A stretch of 19,869 bases of DNA from a bacterium (lineage in GTDB: Bacteria; Patescibacteriota; Microgenomatia; Levybacterales; UBA12049), in the NCBI GenBank assembly GCA_021784535.1, contig JAJYHW010000077.1, positions 1 to 19,869 on the forward strand, in the 5' to 3' direction. How positions within the stretch are numbered: position 1 is the first letter of the stretch; every line of letters begins with the position of its first letter. Below the pieces are notes generated by a model. That model did no database searches, was not told the origin of the DNA, and worked only from the letters and a program-made list of their open reading frames with translations. Positions 14,252 through 19,717 of this stretch are shown here, in pieces. The position numbers were made by a program, and so were the translations under genes.

Positions 14252-14278
14252 AAGGGGCATTTTATATGCCCCTTTTTT
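14252..14278 (+). terminator. Rho-independent terminator
   Basis: GGGGCAT (14254-14260), a 5-nt loop and ATGCCCC (14266-14272) form a perfect 7-bp stem, extended by two A-T pairs, followed by six T. It closes the small-protein transcript and is a textbook intrinsic terminator. Confidence 0.9.
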
Positions 14279-14292
14279 GTTGGTTAGCATTA

Positions 14293-14330
14293 TCCGGCTC
14301 GGGGAGGAACCGCCAGAGGAGGTCAAAGAG
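14293..14330. repeat. 38-bp direct repeat, copy A (TrmB-like gene-end fragment)
   Basis: This segment matches 15539-15576 at 37 of 38 positions (A/G difference at one site). Read on the minus strand it encodes LFDLLWRFLPEP, the C-terminus of the TrmB-like gene that ends at 15535. It is thus an extra copy of that gene end, on the far side of the ATPase gene, with no gene body attached. Confidence 0.85.
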
Positions 14331-14334
14331 GGGG

Positions 14335-15468
14335 TCATTTTATAAATGCCAGGATATTATCTGGGGTTATCATTTTCCATGTTGCTTCCTTGCCATAGGC
14401 TTCCTGCCATTCCCGCGGCATTACAGTGAGCTTTGTTTTCCATTTTATTTCAAAACCAAAGAGTTTTCCTTCCCGTTCTTCAACAAGATCAATTTCATTT
14501 TGTTGCCACGTTCGCCAGAAATATTGATTAGCATAGAGATTAGTATAAAGGCGTGTCTTTAATCGTTCAACAATAACAAAATTTTCCCACAGTTTTCCAA
14601 TATCGTCACGTAAAGACAGTTCATTGAAATTGTTAATGACAGCGTTACGAATACCTACATCATAGAAATAATACTTTGCCGTTTTGGTTACTTCACTTCG
14701 TAAATTTCGGCTGAAGCCACCGAGGCGAAAAATGATATAGGCTTTTTCGAGAAGATCAAGATAGCGGGCAACGGTATTTTTATCTATCCCAAGTGAAGAT
14801 CCTAATTCTGTGAGAGAAACTTCACTTCCAATTTGATGCGAAAGCAATATTAACAGTTGCAACAATACCCGTGAACCTTTCACGTCTTGATAAATCAGAA
14901 TATCTTTTAGAAGGTAAGAGTCCACAATCTCCCGCAAAAAATCTCTACGCTCCTCGTTGGTCTTTGCCGTTATGACATCAGGATACATACCGTAAACAAG
15001 CCATGATTGTAATTTTTGTTGTAGTGTACGTGCTGGGGCAATATCCTCCGTAAGTAATTCTCGTAAAGAGATAGGTAAGAGGTATTTTGTCATTTTTCTA
15101 CCTGTAAGCGGTTCGCCGACTTGTCCTGCCAACTCAAAAGATGAAGATCCTGTCACGACAACAGCGACGTGTGGAAGCGTATCGTTAATAATTTTGAGAC
15201 TCTGTCCGATATTTTTGATTGCTTGTGCCTCGTCAATGACCAACACATCAGCTGTCCCCACAGCATCCCGCAATAATGCGCTATCGGGTGTATCAAAAGC
15301 ATGTTGTGTACTTATTTCGTCTCCTCTATAATCTATAATTTTTTTGGTTGTTTCTTTTATAAAATCCATCAAGAGTGTTGTTTTACCAACTCGTCGAGGT
15401 CCAAAAAGGATAAGTGTTTTCCCTGGACGAATTTCCTGAGAAATATCAAGATATCGAGCAATACGCAT
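14335..15468 (-). CDS. AAA ATPase with DUF4143 (PDDEXK-like) C-terminal domain
   Basis: A 377-residue protein. The N-terminal AAA_14 domain has Walker A GPRRVGKTT (23-31), Walker B VLVIDEAQ and the sensor VVVTGSSSFEL. The middle part has a winged-helix stretch (LTELGSSLGIDKNTVARYLD). The C-terminal DUF4143 region has KYYFYDVGIRNAV, GKLWENFVIVERL and NEIDLVEEREGKLFGFEIKW, whose D...E-x-K pattern resembles a restriction-like nuclease fold. The cellular role of this family is unknown. A GTG at 15525 would extend it, but the ATG at 15468 sits 6 nt after a good -10 box and begins at the family's usual position (MRIARYLD). It is bounded by two 38-bp direct repeats and has an operator-like palindrome upstream. 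Confidence 0.88.
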   Translation of the reverse strand: MRIARYLDISQEIRPGKTLILFGPRRVGKTTLLMDFIKETTKKIIDYRGDEISTQHAFDTPDSALLRDAVGTADVLVIDEAQAIKNIGQSLKIINDTLPHVAVVVTGSSSFELAGQVGEPLTGRKMTKYLLPISLRELLTEDIAPARTLQQKLQSWLVYGMYPDVITAKTNEERRDFLREIVDSYLLKDILIYQDVKGSRVLLQLLILLSHQIGSEVSLTELGSSLGIDKNTVARYLDLLEKAYIIFRLGGFSRNLRSEVTKTAKYYFYDVGIRNAVINNFNELSLRDDIGKLWENFVIVERLKTRLYTNLYANQYFWRTWQQNEIDLVEEREGKLFGFEIKWKTKLTVMPREWQEAYGKEATWKMITPDNILAFIK

Positions 15469-15474
15469 AATAGT

Positions 15475-15503
15475 AGTATACAGAATATTCACCGTAATTG
15501 CAA
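15475..15503 (-). promoter_or_regulatory. Promoter of the DUF4143 ATPase gene
   Basis: On the minus strand TTGCAA (15503-15498), a 17-nt spacer and TATACT (15480-15475), then 6 nt to the ATG at 15468. The spacer contains one TTCACCG motif, shared with the palindrome just upstream, suggesting repression by a bound protein. Confidence 0.65.
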
Positions 15504-15504
15504 T

Positions 15505-15531
15505 ATTTCGGTGAGTAGCATTCACCGAAAT
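15505..15531. promoter_or_regulatory. Perfect 10-bp palindrome, probable operator
   Basis: ATTTCGGTGA (15505-15514), loop GTAGCAT, TCACCGAAAT (15522-15531). It abuts the -35 box of the ATPase promoter, and a third half-site TTCACCGTAAT lies at 15489-15499 in the promoter spacer. No T-run follows on either strand, so an operator is more likely than a terminator. Confidence 0.6.
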
Positions 15532-15534
15532 AAT

Positions 15535-16307
15535 TTATTCCGGCTCGGGGAGGAGCCGCCAGAGGAGGTCAAAGAGCTGGACGGAGTTATTGTAATAGTC
15601 TCTGTTTGTTAAAACTACTCCGGAAAGGTCATTTTTATCTCCGATGTTTATAATTGCTACTTTACCCTCGTAGATGAGAATATCATTTGCTGTTAGTTTT
15701 ATATCTTTAGGAAGAATTTTCCATAAATGTTTCTTGTGAGAACTATGCAGTTTTATTTGATGCCTTGTTTCAGGCGTATCTTCGCAAATTTCACGAATGG
15801 TTATTTTTGGGTTATTGGTAAAAGAAGTATAAAAAAGATCAAAATTTTCAGGAAACAAATTTATTGCTTCCGTTGGATTATAGTAAGTACGCAAATGAGT
15901 TGCATTGAGCGCCTCATGATAAATTATTTTTACTCTGGCTTTTCCTTTATAGTATTTAATTTCAGATGGTGAAGTTTTGTTTGTATGGGGGATAGAGGAA
16001 TTGAGAAGAGAAATAACCGCGGGAAGCTTTTCCTGTAGCATACCGACATGTATAGCTTTTGTTCTACCAGATAGCGCAGATCATCTGGCGGATTGGCTGC
16101 TATTTTGTTGGTTGAACCTTTTACTTTGGCAATAATACCTTTCTCAAGAAGTGAATTTATGTGACTATATGCAGCAGTGCGGTTGATCTTTGCGGATTCA
16201 GCAAGCTCGGCGACTGTCAGTGAGCCGGATTTGAGTAGAACGATGTACAATTTTGCTTCGGTCTCTGAAAGGCCAAGCTGCTTGAGATAGATGAGTACGT
16301 TTTTCAT
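15535..16307 (-). pseudogene. TrmB-like transcriptional regulator, frameshifted
   Basis: Two overlapping frames together make one TrmB-like protein of about 257 residues. The N-terminal part (from ATG 16307) is the winged-helix domain MKNVLIYLKQLGLSETEAKL and onward to LRYLVEQK. The C-terminal part is in another frame and contains SEIKYYKGKARVKIIY, LPKDIKLTANDILIYEGKVA and LFDLLWRLLPEPE. A single missing base in the A-run at 16057-16060 (T-run on the plus strand) restores VEQKAIHVGMLQEKLP. The intact paralogue at 17832-18596 aligns throughout, which fixes the join. It may be a pseudogene, a sequencing error in a homopolymer, or a rare slippage site. Its 3' end is duplicated at 14293-14330. 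Confidence 0.8.
15539..15576. repeat. 38-bp direct repeat, copy B
   Basis: This is the 3' end of the frameshifted TrmB-like gene, matching 14293-14330 in the same orientation at 37 of 38 positions. The repeats enclose the ATPase gene, its promoter and its operator, with 1,208 bp between them. Confidence 0.85.
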
Positions 16308-16329
16308 GAATGCTGTAATTTATATGTAG

Positions 16330-16359
16330 AAAAAATTATGCTTGCTTTATAATAGCAAG
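16330..16359 (-). terminator. Terminator of the TrmB-GNAT-DUF4178 operon
   Basis: On the minus strand CTTGCT (16359-16354), a 7-nt AT loop and AGCAAG (16346-16341) form a 6-bp stem followed by CATAATTTTTTC. It begins 3 nt past the stop of the 149-residue gene. The T-run is offset by four bases, so strength is moderate. Confidence 0.6.
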
Positions 16360-16361
16360 TT

Positions 16362-16811
16362 TTATATTTTAAAATCCTTGAGTATTTTTCCAGCATCGTA
16401 GTAAGATTCCAAAGGCTCAACTTTATCTCCGACTGGTTTTAAGAACCTTTCGATTGCAACATAATCATATTTTTTATCCTTTAAATTGAACCAAAGTATT
16501 TCTGCAGATGGAGTAGAGTATCCTTGATTTCCTTGAAAGGTAACATCAGCAATCCCTGTAAGCTCGAGGTTGGGTGGGAAAATGGCTCCTTTTTTAAATT
16601 CTTCCGCTGAAACTAAAGTCCATTGAAGATAATAATCTTTCACAGCTCCATACGAGACCCATGTTTTTTCTCCTTGAGCATCCATCAAGGTATAGCTATC
16701 CCACTCTTTTATTTTGTCGAAGATGTTTTTGAGGCGATAATGGTCTATTCCTATAACTTTATAAATATGTCCTTCTATAGATATACTCTGATTCAATATT
16801 AGTTTACTCAT
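16362..16811 (-). CDS. DUF4178-like protein of unknown function
   Basis: A 149-residue, beta-rich soluble protein. It starts MSKLILNQSISIEGHIYKVI and carries WDSYTLMDAQGEKTWVSYG, then GIADVTFQGNQGYSTPSAEI and a C-terminal ESYYDAGKILKDF. The W-x-x-Y-x-L...G-E-x-x-W-x-S pattern, followed by a second small beta domain, resembles DUF4178, but this is recognition by eye and is not firm. It has no membrane segment or signal peptide. It is the last gene of a three-gene operon, 6 nt behind the GNAT-fold gene, and is followed by a terminator. Function is unknown. Confidence 0.6.
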   Translation of the reverse strand: MSKLILNQSISIEGHIYKVIGIDHYRLKNIFDKIKEWDSYTLMDAQGEKTWVSYGAVKDYYLQWTLVSAEEFKKGAIFPPNLELTGIADVTFQGNQGYSTPSAEILWFNLKDKKYDYVAIERFLKPVGDKVEPLESYYDAGKILKDFKI

Positions 16812-16817
16812 ATGCCT

Positions 16818-17828
16818 TTATGGATCGAAAACTAAATGTGTCTTTTTTAACTCTTCTGCAGGATGGAACGTTCGACTGAAAAAAGTATATGTTTTGATTG
16901 CCTCTTTTCCTCCAATATTTATTAATTGATAACCCTCCTTATATTTTTCTATAAAAGTATGATATATTCCCCAGATACTTACCACATAGCTTCGTGGGTC
17001 AGCAATTCTTTTAGCTGTATCGATCTGTATATTATTTTTAAAAATTGAAGCAACTAGTGCTGTATTTGTTGCGTTTATGTCTGAGGTTGCCGTAAATCCA
17101 AGAATTTGACCAGTTGCATTATCAGTTATCACGTATTTATCTAAAGCTGCTGTAGGATACATTGCATGACTTGCATAGTACATACCATGCTCTTGAATGC
17201 CATTTAAATAACTATCTTTTAATGCAAACAATGCTAACACAGCTTTTTTATCAGTTGTCTTATATTTTCTAAAAGTAAGCTTAGGGTTTTTGTTTAATGC
17301 TCTTCGTAAAGGATGGTATATTTTCCCTTGTACTTCAATGATTTGTTTTAAGTTTATAATTCCTTGAGGATAGGTCTGATCATCATATTTATATTGAGCG
17401 TTCCAATATTCATTTTTTCTATAGGGACGAAAATCGTATGGAGTATAGAGGTGTATTTCTTCAGGATCAACATTTTTTAATATAGTTTTTGAGGACTTAA
17501 TTATTCTTTGTATTTTTTCTAGTACACTCGCCAAATATTTAGGCTCTGCAAAAACATTAGGTACTATCAATGTTGGATCATTGTTAGATTTTCTCCCAAA
17601 GAATATGAGAGAGTTAGTTTTTTTGTCATACCATTTGAATCCTCCATATCTCGTTGCTTGGATAATATATCCCCAAGAGTCTTCATAATTTTTAGAATTA
17701 GGTCTGTATTGTTGTATAGCTTTCTGTAGTAATTTTTTATCAGATCGTGTTAATTTACTTACCTCTGTATAGGGGTAAGTGTAATTGGTGGGGAACTGTA
17801 AAATATGGGACAGAGTGCTTATGTACAT
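16818..17828 (-). CDS. GNAT-fold protein resembling the phosphatidylglycerol lysyltransferase catalytic domain (DUF2156-like)
   Basis: A 336-residue soluble protein that appears to hold two tandem GNAT-like halves. Residues about 45-160 contain SWGYIIQATRYGGFKWYDKK and IFFGRKSNNDPTLIVPN. The second half has DDQTYPQGI, LRRALNKNPKLTFRKY, ALFALKDSYL, GMYYASHAMYP, GFTATSDINATNTALVA and the tail INIGGKEAIKTYTFFSRTFHP. This arrangement resembles the C-terminal domain of MprF/LPG synthase, which transfers an aminoacyl group from tRNA to lipid, and FemX-like enzymes. No membrane domain is attached. It starts 3 nt after the TrmB-like regulator stop and shares its transcript. The acceptor and the donor are not known; the family call is tentative. 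Confidence 0.6.
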   Translation of the reverse strand: MYISTLSHILQFPTNYTYPYTEVSKLTRSDKKLLQKAIQQYRPNSKNYEDSWGYIIQATRYGGFKWYDKKTNSLIFFGRKSNNDPTLIVPNVFAEPKYLASVLEKIQRIIKSSKTILKNVDPEEIHLYTPYDFRPYRKNEYWNAQYKYDDQTYPQGIINLKQIIEVQGKIYHPLRRALNKNPKLTFRKYKTTDKKAVLALFALKDSYLNGIQEHGMYYASHAMYPTAALDKYVITDNATGQILGFTATSDINATNTALVASIFKNNIQIDTAKRIADPRSYVVSIWGIYHTFIEKYKEGYQLINIGGKEAIKTYTFFSRTFHPAEELKKTHLVFDP

Positions 17829-17831
17829 ATT

Positions 17832-18596
17832 CTATTTATTTGGTAATATTTTCCAAATAAAGTCAAAAAGGAGTTTGAAATTAGTATATAAGTCAGCATT
17901 ACGTAGAACAACCCCACTAACCTGATCTTTAAAATGGATGATCGCGACATTATTTTCATAAATAAGTATATCTTGGGCTTTTAGATTCATACCTTCTGGA
18001 AGAAATTTATAAAAATAGTTTTTTGACTCTTCTTGCGTTTTAAAGCGTGCTTTTGCATCTGGAGAATTTTCTACAATTTCAAACATTTTCATTTCTGGAT
18101 TTTTCTTAAACGCATAATTAAATAAATGAACATTTTCAGGAAAAACTTCTGTTATTTCTTCTATATTTACGTATGATCTTACTTCATCAGCCTGCAATAT
18201 CTCTTCATAAATCTTTTTTACTCCATTTTTTCCCTTATAATATTTAATTTCTGCTTCTGCGGTGCTGTTGTTTTTTGGTAGAGTAGAGAGAGTTTTTAGC
18301 ATATCGGGGAAGCTTTGTTGGATTGCTTTTGCAGATGCAAGCTTCGCTTCAACCAAAGGTTGTAAATTCTCCGGTTCATTTGCAGCGACAAGCTTTTTGG
18401 AGTCTTTGACCAGTTTCATAACAAGTCCTTTTTTGATAAGCAGGTCGATATAGGCATAAGACGTGGTTCTTTTGATACCAACCGTTGCCGAGAGATCATT
18501 GACAGACATTGACCCTGATTCAAGCAGGGATAGGTAGAGTTTGATTTCTTCATCTGTCAGATCAAGCTGTTTGAGATAAGAAATTATTTTATTCAT
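17832..18596 (-). CDS. TrmB-like transcriptional regulator
   Basis: A 254-residue protein. The N-terminal winged helix (MNKIISYLKQLDLTDEEIKL, SGSMSVNDLSATVGIKRTTS, YAYIDLLIKKGLV) matches TrmB-type HTH domains. The C-terminal domain has AEIKYYKGKNGVKKIYEEIL, LPEGMNLKAQDILIYENNVA, VSGVVLRNADLYTNFKLLFD and FIWKILPNK, a sensor-like region. TrmB proteins are sugar-responsive regulators in archaea, while CPR relatives are numerous and uncharacterised. A TTG at 18608 lies within the -10 box, so ATG 18596 is used. It heads an operon with the GNAT-like and DUF4178-like genes and may regulate it. It is the intact paralogue of the frameshifted copy at 15535-16307. Confidence 0.82.
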   Translation of the reverse strand: MNKIISYLKQLDLTDEEIKLYLSLLESGSMSVNDLSATVGIKRTTSYAYIDLLIKKGLVMKLVKDSKKLVAANEPENLQPLVEAKLASAKAIQQSFPDMLKTLSTLPKNNSTAEAEIKYYKGKNGVKKIYEEILQADEVRSYVNIEEITEVFPENVHLFNYAFKKNPEMKMFEIVENSPDAKARFKTQEESKNYFYKFLPEGMNLKAQDILIYENNVAIIHFKDQVSGVVLRNADLYTNFKLLFDFIWKILPNK

Positions 18597-18607
18597 AAAT
18601 CGGATCA

Positions 18608-18616
18608 ATTATACCA
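18608..18616 (-). promoter_or_regulatory. Extended -10 promoter of the TrmB-like operon
   Basis: On the minus strand TGgTATAAT, 11 nt before the ATG at 18596, predicting a leader of about 5 nt. Confidence 0.55.
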
Positions 18617-18687
18617 TACCGCAAAAAGTGTCACAGCGCAATCAAATAATACTATATCATAAATGTCGTCAGATTGCGACAACTCGC

Positions 18688-18716
18688 TTGACAAGTGCTT
18701 AAAAATAGTCTACACT
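18688..18716 (+). promoter_or_regulatory. Consensus promoter in the 18609-18888 spacer
   Basis: Perfect TTGACA (18688-18693), a 17-nt spacer and TACACT (18711-18716). It points toward pyrH but is separated from it by an inverted repeat, and its first product would be the 15-codon frame at 18721. A weak 7-bp inverted repeat (18637-18643 with 18672-18678) lies just upstream and is otherwise unexplained. Confidence 0.7.
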
Positions 18717-18720
18717 GAGT

Positions 18721-18768
18721 ATGGATTTTGTTTTAGAGCTCACTAGTACAAAAACCACGCCATGTTGA
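18721..18768 (+). CDS. Possible 15-residue leaderless peptide
   Basis: The ATG lies 4 nt after the -10 box of a consensus promoter and opens a frame reading MDFVLELTSTKTTPC before TGA. The stop codon sits inside the left arm of a strong inverted repeat. No family is recognisable in so short a peptide. It may be a leader peptide, the stub of a gene cut by an inserted element, or simply an untranslated RNA start. Chance alone could give a frame of this length, so only the promoter context makes it worth listing. Confidence 0.25.
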   Translation: MDFVLELTSTKTTPC

Positions 18769-18813
18769 CATTCTGGTCCCGCCCATAATTTTTTAGCGGG
18801 ATCAGGGTGTCAA
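18765..18813. repeat. 18-bp inverted repeat hairpin
   Basis: Left arm TTGACATTCTGGTCCCGC (18765-18782) and right arm GCGGGATCAGGGTGTCAA (18796-18813) match at 15 of 18 positions, one of the three exceptions being a G-U pair, around a 13-nt loop. The T-run is in the loop and none follows the stem, so it is not a standard terminator. The layout resembles the joined ends of a small mobile element. Confidence 0.6.
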
Positions 18814-18836
18814 ATTTCACGTATAAAATTGGTGAT

Positions 18837-18878
18837 TTGTACGTTTATAAAATATATGTTACTATTACGTAAGTAACA
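18837..18878 (+). promoter_or_regulatory. pyrH promoter with overlapping palindrome
   Basis: TTGTAC (18837-18842), a 17-nt spacer and TACTAT (18860-18865). A 7-bp palindrome TGTTACT (18857-18863), 8-nt loop, AGTAACA (18872-18878) covers the -10 box and the expected start site, as an operator would. The ATG follows about 16 nt after the start site, without a Shine-Dalgarno sequence. Confidence 0.5.
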
Positions 18879-18888
18879 CGTAAGAAAT

Positions 18889-19599
18889 ATGGGAAATAGC
18901 CAGGGCAGAAAACGTATCATTATCTCCGTCGGGGGGTCACTCATTGTCCCCAATGGAGGCATTGCCACTGACTTCCTTAAGAAGCTCAATACTTTTATCC
19001 GCGATGAACTGGCGAAAGACCCCAAACGCCAGTTTTTTTTGATTACAGGGGGAGGAGCAACTGCACGACATTATATTGACGCAGGCCGTGACGTCGTCGG
19101 CCATGAGCTGACAGCCGAAGATATGGATTGGCTAGGAATCCATGGTACAAATCTTAACGCTCACCTCGTCCGCACTATCTTTCGCGATATTGCACATCCA
19201 AAAGTCATCCGCCATTATGATATCATCAGAAAAGTCTATGAACCAGTCGTCGTCGCGTCCGGCTGGAAGCCTGGTTGGTCTACGGACTACTGTGCGGTCC
19301 TTCTCTGTGAAGACTACGGAGTCAGGACTGTTATCAACATCAGTAACATCGAACAAGTCTACGATAAAAACCCCAGAGAATTCCCCGATGCCAAGCCTTT
19401 TACCAAACTCACTTGGGATCAGCTGCGAAAGATCGTAGGGGATACATGGAAACCCGGTCTTAATGCCCCTTTTGATCCTGTAGCCGCAAAGAAAGCCCAG
19501 GAGCTGGATGTAAAAGTAGTCGTTATGTCAGGAGCTGACTTTGGAAATGTGAGTAATTACCTCGAAGGAAGAAAATTCACGGGAACAGTGATAGAATAA
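18889..19599 (+). CDS. pyrH: UMP kinase, archaeal-like short form
   Basis: A 236-residue amino-acid-kinase-fold protein that would phosphorylate UMP to UDP in the cytoplasm. Motifs are IIISVGGSLIVPNGGI (about 10-25), ITGGGATARHYIDAG, GIHGTNLNAHLVR, SGWKPGWSTDYCAV, NISNIEQVYDKNP and MSGADFGNVSNYLEG. The arrangement matches the archaeal-type UMP kinases, slightly shorter and differently spaced than E. coli PyrH. The gene uses more C-ending codons and is richer in GC than its neighbours, which could reflect strong expression or a different origin. It has its own promoter with an overlapping palindrome. Its TAA stop is the first three bases of the repeat element downstream. Confidence 0.9.
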   Translation: MGNSQGRKRIIISVGGSLIVPNGGIATDFLKKLNTFIRDELAKDPKRQFFLITGGGATARHYIDAGRDVVGHELTAEDMDWLGIHGTNLNAHLVRTIFRDIAHPKVIRHYDIIRKVYEPVVVASGWKPGWSTDYCAVLLCEDYGVRTVINISNIEQVYDKNPREFPDAKPFTKLTWDQLRKIVGDTWKPGLNAPFDPVAAKKAQELDVKVVVMSGADFGNVSNYLEGRKFTGTVIE

Positions 19600-19716
19600 T
19601 TTTCAATTTCCAGTTTTCAATTTCCAATGAATTTTCAATGATATAATTTACAAACAATTTGAACCATTGAAACAGTATGATTTGATTGAAAATTGTAAAT
19701 CAAAAATTGAAAATTA
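19597..19716. repeat. 120-bp element with 13-bp terminal inverted repeats
   Basis: TAATTTTCAATTT (19597-19609) is the exact inverse of AAATTGAAAATTA (19704-19716). Inside there is a tandem pair of TTTTCAATTTCCA (19600-19612 and 19614-19626) and further TTTTCAAT and ATTGAAAA copies, so most of the element can fold on itself. It fills the whole gap between the pyrH stop and the next start codon. Confidence 0.75.
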
Positions 19717-19717
19717 C

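Noticed and set aside
15505..15531. Palindrome read as a terminator for the TrmB-like pseudogene
   Set aside because: No T-run follows on the minus strand, and a third half-site in the ATPase promoter spacer fits an operator better.
18730..18741. GTTTTAGAGCTC, similar to the start of a type II CRISPR repeat
   Set aside because: It occurs once, with no array, no spacers, no anti-repeat and no cas gene in the window. The similarity is a chance match inside the short frame after the promoter.
18765..18813. Hairpin read as a rho-independent terminator before pyrH
   Set aside because: The only T-run is in the loop and the sequence after the stem (AAATTTCAC) is not a U-tract.
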